A stretch of 64,000 bases of DNA, taken from assembly GCA_023079485.1 (NCBI GenBank), contig CM041115.1, positions 28,696,826-28,760,825 of the forward strand, in the 5' to 3' direction. Position numbers and translations under genes: made by a program. Shown here piece after piece: positions 1 to 12,220 of the stretch. This DNA comes from Archilochus colubris (taxonomy: Eukaryota; Chordata; Aves; Apodiformes; Trochilidae). Within the stretch, counting starts at the first letter, position 1. Each line of letters opens with the position of its first letter. Under the pieces are notes generated by a model. The model did not search any database. It saw nothing but the letters and a program-made list of their open reading frames with translations, and was not told the origin of the DNA.

Positions 1-583
1 AAGGAGTGATCATATGGCTTGCTGTCTGCAGCATGGAAAATTCCAATCTTCACTTTTGCAGGCATAGAAAAGCATCTAATTTAGCTGTTTTAGACCCTAA
101 GCTGTATCTTCAGCAAAAAAAAGAAGATGAGGAAAGGATTTATGTACACCTACACTGAATTTAATGCTTCATTAGCAAGTGACCTAAGAGGAACTTAGAG
201 CTGGAGTTCTCACTCCTGATTATCAAACTTCTGTCCTTCACTGAACAGGAAAGCAATTAAATTTATTGAGCTCAAAAGTCATTAGGATAGTAAATGTTTT
301 CTTTCAAGTGTGTTTCTAATTAATTTTTGTTTTGTTTTATATATACAAGTGAAATCTGTAGCAATAGCGATATTATGGGACATCATCAGATGAAAGGGTT
401 ATGTATTATTGGTGGAAACATGCATTTCTTTCCATTTTCAGTTCTTCCATTTAATTTTTTCTCTCATGCCCTTTCCATTTTTAATACGTGTCTCAGTTTG
501 ATGGTGGTGATGCCTGTGTACTTTGCAGAGTAAACAAAAGATTCGTTAGTGATACTTACGTATCTTATGTTCTCTTTTTTTTC
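1..583. other. Unique A+T-rich DNA, no gene seen
   Basis: No recognisable coding region, RNA gene or transposon. Open frames here are short and have no family-like motif. Confidence 0.6.
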
Positions 584-606
584 CAGCAGCAGCAGCAGCA
601 GCAGCA
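584..606 (+). repeat. (CAG)n microsatellite behind a pyrimidine tract
   Basis: About 7.7 perfect CAG units directly follow a T-rich stretch (roughly 571-583). Pyrimidines followed by repeated CAG look like a tandem 3' splice acceptor, but no open exon follows in any frame for long, and no donor or partner exon can be identified. On the reverse strand the repeat reads as a leucine run inside a 107-codon open frame (464-787), which I could not match to any protein. Confidence 0.8.
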
Positions 607-2403
607 TATGTAACCACATCAAAGACTCTGGGAGAAGTTGGTCAATGACACTATCCCTCTCAGTAATGCAGCCTGTAGCTGTCACTCTCAGTTGCTTCCT
701 GAAGTAGCTGGCAAACTCCAGTGCTCTACAGCAGATGAACATCTGACTTTTTTCTTCCATTACAGTTATCTGAGTTATAGGATTCAATCCCTATAAGTTC
801 ACATGCAAAGAAACAGTTTATTTCTGCAACCTAGAAAACTGCTTTTATAGTTTGACAGCCTTTAGAGTTGCAACAAAAGCAGTGCTGTAATTTGCAATAA
901 CCTCAAGGGAACACATGACAGCAAAGACTGCTTAAGTGCAATATGCTTTAATTGGAACTCTCCAGGTTTCACGACAACATCTTTATCGCAGGTGCTATGA
1001 ACAAGTGTCATAGAACAGGTTATGGCCAAAAATATCATTAAATGATCTGGCAGTCTCCCTAACTATCTGCAGTGAATCATTATGTTTGGAATTAATAATT
1101 CATAATATCTTTATTCCAGTCTGATAATCTTATGGTCACGGGATGTTGCAGTGGTAGCTCCTGGGACTCCTCTGGAACAAAACTCAGTGTCACCAAAAGC
1201 TGTACTCCATAGCTGAGCTTTGTTCAGAACATAAGCACTCACATTTTGTTCACAAATAAAAAGAATACATCTTAATATTTGTTGAAGCTGTGAATACTAA
1301 TCATGTGTAGCCTGTGTTTGAAATAATTGAGATTCTGCGAATTGGTGCAGGTTTGCCAATTTGGAGGCTTCAGAAAGCACTGCACGTTCTATAATAGTGT
1401 TCTGTATTTTCAGTCTTAAATCACATTTACAAACTTTCAGCTGTTCTTCAAGGATTTAAGCTATTATCTTAGATATATTCTTACTAACTTCCAGAGATGG
1501 GGCACTGTGGAAAATAATAGATATTCCAAGACTTGTGGAGAAGATCATGTGAAATTCCCAGTGCTAAATTTGTTTTCTTCTGAACCGAGTTAGAAATGTA
1601 TCTCTCAATATTGAAAAGAGACACCTGAAGCAGTAAAAATAAAATAAAATTAAAAATCAGATTTTGACACTTTACAGCATGTTTCTAGAAACTAAATGTC
1701 AACGTTACAATCTATAAATTAATTAGTCCTTTAGATGGAGAGCCAACATAAAGACCTAGGCTAAAAAACTTGGGTTTATGACTAATGTAGACAAAAAATG
1801 TGCCATGTCTTAGGACCTGTCTGTCTATGGTGCCATGGCTTGAATGAGTGAAAAAAGGTCTAGTTTTCAGAGTAATATTACACTTAACATATATTTTCTT
1901 CAGATATGCCTGCTTACCATGTCTTACATTATAGGTGCTAATCCAAGCATATCATATACCACAGTGGACTGCAGGAACTAAAAAGCATGACTGAGAACAT
2001 ATTTTATTTTTTTCTACTGTTTAAACAGCAACCCACAGGAATATAAGTCAAATTTTCTGATATCGCCCCGCCCTGAAAAAATGCCCTCATCCTTTCTCTG
2101 TCAGACTTATTCCTATGAAAGTGTGAGGGGGAAAGCAAACTATTTGAGAAATAGACTGCCTTGATGCACATCAAAAGAAAGTTCATGGGAGCAGAAACTC
2201 AATCAATGAGAAGAATGTTTGGGATGTTGTTATGTCACAGGTTCTTCTGTGTCAGTGGCTGCAAATGGGACCAGAGCTGCGACAGGGCACAGATTCTGAT
2301 AAATCTCAGGATAAATCCTGACTCCTATTGACTAAAATGTTATTTCCCCATGAAAGAAGCTTGTGGGATGTAATCTTCTTTCTGTGTATTGTGGTTGGTG
2401 TTT
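607..2403. other. Unique DNA, nothing recognised
   Basis: Mixed A+T-rich sequence without transposon tails, long open frames or tandem repeats. Possibly intronic or intergenic. Confidence 0.55.
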
Positions 2404-2448
2404 GATTATGATTATGATTATGATTGATTATGATTGATTATGATTATG
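2404..2448 (+). repeat. (GATTAT)/(GATT) microsatellite
   Basis: Imperfect tandem run of GATTAT units interrupted by shorter GATT units. Confidence 0.85.
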
Positions 2449-4435
2449 GCAGAGGACATGGTGCGAAATAGATTAGACAAGTCCAGTTCAAGGATAACTA
2501 TTGCCAATGAAAGACAAGTGTGTCTCATGTTTATCTATCCCAAAGAGACAATGTTTCACTTAAATATTAAAGGGAAGAGAGGTTTGAACTGCAGGTTGTG
2601 CTGTTCTTGCCTGTGAATGGCAGCCTCTTAAGGTCTGTAATTAATATTTTTCTGCTTGAAAAAAAATATTCTTCAACAAGCTACTTGAATCTGATCTCAT
2701 GTGTCAAAACATTAGGAAAGATTGGGTGGAGGGAGAGGAGCTTTGTAAACTTAATGACCATATCAGTACAAATGTTGGTGAAAAAGTTGAGGGTACAGTT
2801 TAGCAGTCAGCAATGAGCATGGAGCTAGAATCACCTTCCAAAAAAGAACAGAAGAGCAAGAAGCAGATTTTTAGGTAGAGCATGGTAAATTTATGAAGAT
2901 TTTATGCTTATCAGATGGATATGAAAACAACATGGTCTTTATCCCCCGAAAACAACAAATAGGAATATTTTTTTCAAAGGTGCTTTTAATTACCAAATGC
3001 ATTTTACATGCAACTTCCCCCTTTGCTTTCTTTTTCTTCTCTTCCATGTCTGTATTAGAAGTGATTCCTCATGGTAATGATATTCTCCTGGTTTATTTCT
3101 TATGTTCCTATTAGTTCCTTATAAGGGGTATCTTTGTAAAATATTTTAAAAAGTAGTATTAAGGTGTGTGCCATATATGTCAAAAAGGTTAAGGAGTACT
3201 TCACTTTTTAAAGGAGTGTAGGAGAAGGAACTAAATCTGAAGTGGAGAAGCTGAAATTAGAGAACAGATGTACAACTAAATTCCACTATTGTCTGCCTGG
3301 GCTCTTTTTTGTGTATGTGGTCACACTGTTACCAAAATATTGTTTTCTGTACACTTTCAAAAAATTTTCTGTGCCAATTCACTTAAACAACCAATTCCTC
3401 TGTGTTCTGTGACAAATTATCATTTGAGAGGAAATAGAATGGCCACTGTTATCTTAAATTTATTGTCATCATATTCATATGCATACAAAAATTTGCAAGT
3501 TCTTATTTTAGAAAATTTTTTCTATTTCATCTTTCCTCTCACCCAGGATGTTTCTTTTACATACTCTGAACTGCCAGTGAGTCCCTGAGGACAGATGTCA
3601 CATGATGATGAGCTGGCCCAGTGCTTAACAGCAAAATAGTAAAAATAATACAAATAAATTTGATTTTAAAGTTAGTCAAAGAACATTGTTGTGCCATGTA
3701 TCTGAAGCTTGAATAATTTTGTTAATGTATATCAGAGCCAGGAAGAGAGTTTCTGTGAACTCTACTAAAAGTCAGTGTTCTGTTCTTATGTATGCAGCAT
3801 GATGAAACTAATTTAAATTATGTGGTTCTGCTGAAGACAATGGGATTATAATGGGTTGCTATCCAAATATTACAGGTTTAGCTGTGGAAGAACATCAACA
3901 ATTGCCTTTCACCTGGTGTTCAGCACTGAAAACATAAAATGATGGTGTCTTAATGTCATTCATATTCCTAGTCTTGGCGTCTGTTGAGCAACTTCTCCAG
4001 TGAAATACTGTACACACAAAAACCCCAATGTGTGAATAGTACCTTATGAGAGGGACATTATTCTTTCCCAAGGGCAATGCTTATAGGCTTATAAGTCCTA
4101 ACTGTAAGGCTGAAAGGCTTGACAGCCCTACCTAACTGAGCATCCAGGCCCCACGGTTCTTGAATTTCAACTTAAATTTCTTGTTGAAACCCAGTAAAGT
4201 GTTAGAATTTTTTTTAAATGGGGTGGCTGGTACATAAGGTAAGCAAGATAAATTTTTTTCTGACTTTTACTTTGAAGGAGGCACCAGAGCTGCTCAGGAA
4301 ACTGCATGTGTCAGTGAGCCACAGTTTACCTTTTTCTGTAATAAAATGCTATGACGTGTTTGCATGCAAATGCTAGATATTCTGGCAAATCAGAGCAGTA
4401 ACAATGAAACTGAAAAAATGACCCAATACAAGCAA
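2449..4435. other. Unique DNA, nothing recognised
   Basis: A+T-rich sequence. The open frames (up to 99 codons at 3289-3588) show no known domain and are as expected by chance in such DNA. Confidence 0.55.
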
Positions 4436-4541
4436 TTATATTATATATATATATATACACACTATACATATTACACATACATATATATATTACATATATT
4501 ACACATATATATAATTCTATAAAATATATAAATATTTTATC
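4436..4541. repeat. (TA)n / (TACA)n low-complexity tract
   Basis: Alternating TA with interspersed CA steps over about 100 bases, self-complementary in parts. Confidence 0.85.
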
Positions 4542-4639
4542 TAATTTAAAATCTATTAGAAAAAATGCTTTTCAGCAACAATTAATTTCATAGGATTTAT
4601 ATTTTAGTAACTGCAATAACTTACAATACACAGGTGTTT

Positions 4640-5570
4640 GGGGCCCAGCTAAGGGACATATGTATTATCACAGTTGTCACATCCCATGAACTGACCCAGA
4701 TGACAACCAAAGGAGATTTGGACTGGATACCCTTGCCTTTTAGTCTTCTCAGAGAGGAGCCTAGGTGAGGCAGGATCCAATCCTCCTCCCAGACCTGGGT
4801 TTGCCTTTGAGAATAATCAACAATTGCCCCCTCACACCTTCCGAATACCCCTTGGTCAGATTAAAGTGAAAATATTGCACCAGATCTGTTTCCCTACAAA
4901 CAAAATAGCAGTCTTATTGCTGCAACAGTTAAGGTAATTTTGGAGCCGTTCTTACGGAAAAAAAATCACTCACAAGTATGCATGTGTGTGTATGTGTATA
5001 TGTGTGTAGAGGAATAAAAGCAGATACTTCGATGTTCAGGCTGTGCAGTCAAAAAGGATGATTTTTTTAGATGTCCAAAAGCCAAAATACAAGGATGTCA
5101 ATGCTTCATAACCTGGGAAAAAATTGTGGATACTTTATACTTTTCTGGAAAGAGAAAGATAAAGAGAGACACTAGAAGAAAAGATAAGAGATAGAAAAGA
5201 TAAGAGATAAATCACCAGTCCTGGATCCAACATTGGACCAGCCTAGTGGGAAGGGTTGGTGTCAGTGAACCTCCCCAAGTCCACCAATACAGCCGTGTTT
5301 TGTTTAGTAAGCGTGGTTGAGACGTATCAGACAGAACAACTGGAGCAGACCTCCACACACTTGGCTCTCCAATCCTTTTAATCTATTGTATGCAGGCTCT
5401 AGGCCATATGCAGACATTTATGTCTCCTCTCCAGCAATCCCCTTGGAAATGCTAATGAGGATTTTTTTGAGGGTTTGCAAATGTGACTTGGTGCCCCCTC
5501 CCTGCAGACCACTCTAAGAGAGACAAGGGTCTGGAGAAGGGAGTTCCTTATAACAGTGCCTCTCCTTGCA
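4640..5570. other. Unassigned stretch, richer in G+C than its flanks
   Basis: This block differs from its surroundings in composition and contains a TG-rich microsatellite (about 4977-5008), an AATAAA at 5013-5018 and a purine-rich tandem pair (about 5178-5208). It could be an old LTR or a decayed repeat, but I could not find paired TG/CA ends, a target duplication or a retroviral reading frame. No function is assigned. Confidence 0.25.
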
Positions 5571-6442
5571 CAAAAATTTTCTAGTTTTGATGGGAATATT
5601 CATTACAAGGACAAGTGGAACTACAAAAGATTTTCTTTAACAGAGCAAGTATTTAAGCCTGCACAGAGATATATATTATATACTTCAGGATTCAAAACAG
5701 TAAATAATTCAGAAATTATGTTTCCATAGAATATGTCAAATATTAAAGAGAGTGGTTTCTAAAAAACAAGGTATTTGGTTACTTCAAACTCACGGTAAAT
5801 GATAAAGAATAGTATTTAATATAAAGACCTTTTCCATAAAGGCAGGTCCTACTTCATCAGAAAGCTCTGGTTGATGTTCTTTTATACTGTGCTTTTGAAA
5901 GATGAGAGAGGTTAAAAAAAAAAAAAAAAAGTAATGATGGGCATAAACTGCTTTGCAATAGTGGTTGGGAAGTCTGTCTACTAAATACTTTTCAGATTTT
6001 CATTACTATTTTTGTTGAGAGGATAACTTTCTTGCCTTTGACACCTTTTCTGTACATTACAATAGCTCAGATGGTCATTGACAGTTTTTATCAGTCTCCT
6101 GCCCCAGTTGTTTTTCTGCATTCTTTGGTTTGTTTTTCTTGTTATAGACAAATATATAATGTTTCTGTTCCATACATAAATATATGAAGTAAATTTAAGG
6201 ACCCTTATGGATAGAAATTTCAGTGACTATCACTGTCATTTTATTTGCTTATGGATATATGCTTAGTTTTATATAGTCAGGGCCAGACACTCTACCACTA
6301 ATCAAAGAAAGTTTGCTTTTAATTGTATAACTTCACCCAAAAAAGACTGATAAGAAGTCACAGTCTCAGTGATCATGGGATCATGGGTAAAGTCAGAATT
6401 TAATAATCATTCTGTGGAAAAAAGGATGAGGAAAATGATCCC
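5571..6442. other. Unique DNA with an A17 tract
   Basis: No gene recognised. A run of 17 A lies at 5914-5930. Confidence 0.55.
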
Positions 6443-6615
6443 CAGCTGTGCAAAGAGAAGCATGGCCAGCAGTTTGACAGAGTTGATTCTCCCCCTCTAG
6501 TCTGATCATGAGACCTGATGTGGAGTACTGAATCCATCTCTGGGTGAGTCTTCAAAACATAAAAGACATAGATCTGTTTAGGTGGGTCCACAAGATGTCC
6601 ACATAATAGTCCTTT
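6443..6615 (+). mobile_element. CR1 LINE, short internal fragment
   Basis: The stretch follows the CR1 ORF2 coding pattern around GCATGGCCAGCAG, then the codons for a Pro-Leu-(Tyr)-Ser core and a His-(Leu)-Glu-Tyr-like core. These are the same segments seen intact in the copy at 47229. Frameshifts are frequent and no 3' tail is present, so this is an old fragment cut at both ends. Confidence 0.7.
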
Positions 6616-7973
<1,358 letters not shown>

Positions 7974-9019
7974 AGATAGAAACTGGCATTAGGATTTGTA
8001 GTAGAAAGATCTTTTGTATATATGATTTTATCAAAGGGGTGGGTAGATATTTTATCAAACAAGTATCAAATTGCTTTACTTTTATTTGTGAAAGTCATAC
8101 TCTAAGACATAGAGGAAACACTGTATGTGTTGCCAGTATTCTGTAAGATCTGACACAGGGTCAATCTATTTAAATTTATTTTAGCAATGAGTTCTGTGCT
8201 TTCTACTAGGCTTCTCCATAAAAATGTGAACAAAACAAAGGGAAAAATAGTTTCTATATATTAAATTTCCATGCTATGCTTTCTACTTCCAAGTAAGGGG
8301 TAGTAAAAATACCCATAACATTTCAGCATTACTTTAATGGGTTATGCAAAAAAGCTGTAATTGAACACTGTACCTGTTACATATAAAATTCAATGCCTAA
8401 TGCTGAAATGCAAGAAGAACATTCTTTCAGTCATTTCATTCACTTCCTACTGAGCTCATGATTAGATTTTATTACATACCTGACTTTACCTCAATTAGAA
8501 TCAGCATATATATATTCGGTGTAACTTTTGTGTGTCCATCATTAATTTTTATTACACATCAAAGTCTAGTTGCAACTATATATATCATTGCCAGAAGGCA
8601 ATTGTCTCAAATTGTCTTCAAAACACTGCTTCACTTGTTTTCTTGCTACTTTTCCCTTCACTACAGTCCAGGAGTACTGCAAAAGTGGTTTTCAATACTA
8701 TTTGAAGTCTCTTTTGTGTTTCCCACATGCTTCATTGTGATCTTAATTCTAGCTTTTCCTAGCATCTATTTTTAAATTTATTTTAATGTTATGGTATGAT
8801 CAAACAATTTTATATCTGTAAAGAGTACAATAGTTTAAATGTACTGGTATGGGATATGATGGGCTCCTTCTGCCTTGACTATAAGGAATTTGTCTCATTT
8901 GTCCATCATAATGTTTTACCTAAGATTCTCCCCCATTATTTGGAAAGCACGGAAGTAGAGGTATTGCTGTAAATTCAGAATTCAGGAATCAAAAATTGCT
9001 TAGAATACCAGAGATTACG
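7974..9019. other. Unique DNA, nothing recognised
   Basis: A 105-codon hydrophobic open frame (8458-8775) is present but shows no family match and lies in A+T-rich DNA, so I do not call it a gene. Confidence 0.5.
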
Positions 9020-9210
9020 TGCTGCAGGGAGAGCCTTTCTTGCTCCTGAGGCTCGACAAGCTGCTGGCCTCTCCATGCCTCACAGCAGAGTGAGCTTCTC
9101 TCTGTGGGTGTGTGTCCCACCTTTATTGGCCCCCTGGTAATAGTGGGCCTGCCCTAACCAGGCACAGGTGGACTCACACCCACTCTTTGGCAGATCGAGT
9201 AGCACCTGTA
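9020..9210. mobile_element. LTR-like copy related to the one at 11911
   Basis: It shares blocks with the LTR at 11911-12214 in the same order: TTCTTGCTCCT, then a GTGAG…CTCTC…TGGGTGT block, TTATTGGCCCCCTG, and ACACCCACTC near the far end. It lacks roughly 90 G+C-rich bases present in the other copy. On the reverse strand the shared block reads GGCCAATAAAGG, which contains a possible polyadenylation signal, so the LTR may point to the minus strand. The ends are blurred (TGCTGCAGGG at the left) and no target duplication was found, so this is an older or partly deleted copy. Confidence 0.6.
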
Positions 9211-9588
9211 AATAAACTGTAAATTTATGTGTCAGAGTCAAATATATTATCTGTAGAATGAGTGTCTTTTTGAATTTTTTTTCATTTTCTTAAGCCTTTT
9301 ATAATTCTGTCATTAGAACAGAGTAGTTTCCTTTTGTGATATTTTCATGATAAGAACAATAACAATTATCTTCTGCCTACCCTTTTCAGTATTTTACCTG
9401 TCTTGAAAGCTATATTAATGAGTACATTTCTTTAACGGAGCTAAATATTTTGAAGTACAATGTGATACCTGGTTTCTTTATGCTGTTCTATAAAATGGGT
9501 AATAAATGTGTTAACTATATTAAACAATTTCTTTGCAATTATTTCCATTTAAATAATAGATTTATTTTACTGAGTATTAACACTTCAC
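9211..9588. other. Unique DNA, nothing recognised
   Basis: A+T-rich spacer between the LTR-like copy and a reversed CR1. Confidence 0.5.
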
Positions 9589-9905
9589 CATAGAATTCTC
9601 ATAGAATCATCACAGAATGTTTTGGGAGGTATGGTACCTTAAAGGTTGTCTAGTTCAAACACTGCTGCCACAGGCAGTAGAGTTTCTCAGTAGACCAGGT
9701 TGCCCAAAGCTCTCCAGCCTGGAACTGAATACTTCCAGGGAAGAGGCATCCAGAACTTCTCTTGACAACCTGTGACAGTGTCTCACTACACTCACACTAA
9801 AGAATTTCACCTTAATGTCTAGTATATATCTACTCTCTTTCAGTTTAAAACCTTTACCACTTGTCCTATTGCTATATGTCCTTATAAAGTTCCTCCCCAG
9901 CATTT
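9589..9905 (-). mobile_element. CR1 LINE 3' end, reversed
   Basis: Read on the plus strand it starts with the complement of the CR1 tail (CATAGAATTCTCATAGAATC) and continues through the complement of the 3' UTR and the last part of ORF2 (the reverse frame 9655-9903 contains degraded forms of the C-terminal CR1 pattern). It is 5'-truncated to about 0.3 kb and diverged. Confidence 0.85.
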
Positions 9906-10509
9906 AACGTCTTTATCTGTGTAGATAATCTGACTTGGAACCCAAGATGTTGAGGGCATCTGGAATCATAAGGTTGAGGGTGCCTGGAATAGGTATCTGT
10001 CTGTGTTTAGATTGATGTAGCATATGCAAAATGATAATCAATCCCACAATATGATCAAACAATGAAATAGTTGTTTGGCCTGATAACTTAAAAAAATTGA
10101 TGACATTAATTTTTTTCCTTATCCTTACATAAACTAAGTAAATCATCTAACCCCTGTGTGAAGACATAAAATCGATAGTGTGTAATTATTGCTTAAATGA
10201 CAATAAAGACAAACTGCTGGCTGGGGATGGAGGAATAATATTAAGTTGAATGTTATTGTTAATTTCTTTAATGTCTGTAAAAAACCTCACCTATTCTAGC
10301 CAGCACTAGGATCAATGTGGGCAGTGCATACTATCAGTAATGCTGAAAGTAAGTCAGGGATAGCATGACGCCATCTGAGGGTGACAATAATAATAGAAGC
10401 ATTTATTCTACTTTCAGGGAGCATTGAAGGTTTGAACACATGCACATTTGAAATGCATGTGAAACAATGCACACAGCAGGAGAAAGAAAATAGAAGTGTT
10501 GATCATTTC
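9906..10509. other. Unique DNA, nothing recognised
   Basis: A+T-rich, with no transposon tail or conserved frame seen. Confidence 0.5.
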
Positions 10510-11885
10510 TGAGATCTATGATGTCACTGATATTAGTGAAACTTCATGGGAAAAGTCCCAAGACTGGAGTGCTAGGATGAACTACTGTAGGCTGCTCAGG
10601 AAATAGAGACAAGGCAAGACGGAAGAGCTGCACTGTATGTAAAGGAGAGGTTTCACTGTGCAGGCCTTTCAGATTGGGAAGATGCTGTTGAGAGCCTCTG
10701 GGTGAAGATTAGGGGAAAACAAAGGAGATGTCACTGTGGGGTTTTTACTGTCAGTTTCCCAGCCAGGATTTCAGCACAGATGTGTTAATTCTGCAGACAT
10801 TTAGGAGAAATCTCTGTCACTATGGGAGATTTCAGCTTCCTACACATAAACTGGGAACAACACACTGCTATGACAAGCAAGTCTGAACAATTCTCAAAAT
10901 ACATCGAAGATAAGTTCTTAACACAAGTACTCAGTGAACCAATTAGGAAAGGTACTCTCCTTGACTTGTTCTTTGTGAATAGGAAAGGACTTGTGGGACA
11001 TGTGGTGATAGGTGGTTGTCTTGGCCACAGGAGTCACTAAATCATTGAGTTATTTTTTATTTAGATATAAAAAAGGTGAGCAGATCTAAGGATCTAAACT
11101 AGATCTCAGGAGCAAATATTTTGCTACTCGGGTAGTTAGCAGTGTTTTCTGAGAATCCACTTTTGAGACCATAGGGGTAAATAAGCACTGGTCAGTTTTG
11201 AAAAACTAACATTTAAAAGTTCAAGATCAGGCAATACCATGGTGTCCCAAGGCAAGCAATGGGGTCAGAAGACCAGCTTGGCTGAACAGGGAACGCCTCA
11301 TGGAACTCAAGAGAAAAAAAAAAAAAGGATTTGTCGATCTCTGGAAGTCAGGTCAGGCTTACCAGGAAGACCCCAGAGTCCTCATTGACCCACTCAGGGA
11401 GAAAACATGAAATCCCCAAGCAGATCTGAAACAGGCCAGTGTTATTCTGAACAACAGGAAAGGATTTTTAAAGTATGTTAATAGAAGGAGGAGGTCCAAG
11501 CAGAATATTGGGCCAATACTTGTTATAGGTGATCCTCTGACAAAGAGATTAGAAAAGGTGGGGACATTCACTGCTTTTTCTTTTTACTCATTCTTTAATA
11601 ATATCAGTAGATATTGGACTGCTTGGCCCTCTGAGATGTATGACCACTACTGTGGGAGCAGTGATTTTCCATTTGTGAACACCAACTTTATAAGGCAACT
11701 GTTGAATTTATTTGAATGTTCATAAATTCATGGGCCCCTGTGGGATTAATCACAGTGTACAAAAGGAATCAGTAGAGAATTAATCCCAGAATACTAAAGG
11801 AGCTAACGGATATTTCAGCTAGACCTTCGTTGAACATCTACCTAGGGTCCTGGGACAGGGTCTTATTCTTAAAGCTGCTCACATC
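10510..11885 (+). mobile_element. CR1 LINE, endonuclease-to-RT fragment
   Basis: This is an internal CR1 fragment lacking the 3' end. From left to right it carries the remains of the endonuclease domain, including an open frame at 10822-11040, then the linker between endonuclease and reverse transcriptase (about 11240-11700; the pattern of a lysine-rich stretch followed by FFKYVNRRR-like codons is visible near 11465), then the start of the RT region near 11740-11870, where the codons for a 'PWGI…LKELTDIS'-like segment can be followed with shifts. An A13 run near 11311 and many frameshifts show that it is old. Sequence after about 11885 no longer follows CR1. A solo LTR begins 26 bases further on. 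Confidence 0.85.
10822..11040 (+). pseudogene. CR1 ORF2 endonuclease fragment (72 codons)
   Basis: The frame begins MGDFSFLHINWEQHTA. This matches the CR1 apurinic-like endonuclease core, where a G-D-F/N motif carries catalytic residues, and continues through a 'FLTQVLSEPIRKGTLLDLFF' segment to 'GGCLGHRSH', where the family normally has an S-D-H near the end of the domain. Here the S-D-H is altered to RSH, so a catalytic aspartate is missing. The protein is cut off by a stop right after this point. In intact CR1 this domain nicks target DNA to prime reverse transcription; this copy is dead. Confidence 0.8.
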
Positions 11886-11904
11886 TAGCACATGGGTGAC
11901 TGCA

Positions 11905-11910
11905 CAGATT
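11905..11910 (+). repeat. Target-site duplication, left copy (CAGATT)
   Basis: The six bases CAGATT immediately precede the LTR and are repeated directly after it at 12215-12220. A six-base duplication is typical of class II (alpha/beta-like, ERVK) avian endogenous retroviruses. Confidence 0.8.
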
Positions 11911-12214
11911 TGTAGCGGGAGGAGCCCTTCTTGCTCCTAGGGCTGATCCTGAGGCCTCGGGGTTTAGCCCATTCCTGGACGATGTCCTAGGGCTATTCCT
12001 GGGGCTCCGGGATCTACCCCTTCTTGCCTGCTCCTGGAGCTCCTCGAGCTGTGGGCTTCTCCATCCTCACTGAAGAGTGAGAGCTCTCTCCATGGGTGTC
12101 AGCTGCTCTCTTATTGGCCCCCTGCTCCTGCACATGCTCAGGAGGGAGGCCAGACACAGGTGAACCCACACCCACTCATCAATAACTCAGGGCACCTGGT
12201 CCTGTCTCACTACA
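11911..12214. mobile_element. Solo LTR of an endogenous retrovirus (304 bp)
   Basis: The element starts TGTAG and ends CTACA, a perfect 5-bp inverted terminal repeat with the retroviral TG…CA ends. It is flanked by the 6-bp direct repeat CAGATT. It is clearly richer in G+C than the flanking DNA. No gag, pol or env sequence adjoins it, so it is a solo LTR left by recombination between the two LTRs of a provirus. The first 130 bases contain internal near-repeats (CCTAGGGCT…TCCTGGGGCT). A CCAAT box and a weak AATAAG on the reverse strand hint that it points to minus, but the orientation is not certain. The 6-bp duplication suggests class II (ERVK-like); this is inference. Confidence 0.85.
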
Positions 12215-12220
12215 CAGATT
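12215..12220 (+). repeat. Target-site duplication, right copy (CAGATT)
   Basis: Exact copy of the six bases at 11905-11910. With the preceding CA of the LTR end, the match extends to CACAGATT by coincidence of the element end. Confidence 0.8.

Noticed and set aside
464..787. 107-codon reverse open frame with a leucine run
   Set aside because: The leucines come from the CAG microsatellite read backwards, and the rest matches no family I know. No splice or promoter evidence.
5200..5330. TTGGTGTCAGTG as a possible retroviral primer binding site (tRNA-Leu type)
   Set aside because: The match is short, and no LTR end CA or gag-like frame lies at the needed positions.
8458..8775. 105-codon frame with hydrophobic stretches suggesting a membrane protein
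   Set aside because: Hydrophobic, F/I/L/S-rich frames are expected in T-rich DNA; no family resemblance, promoter or conserved motif.
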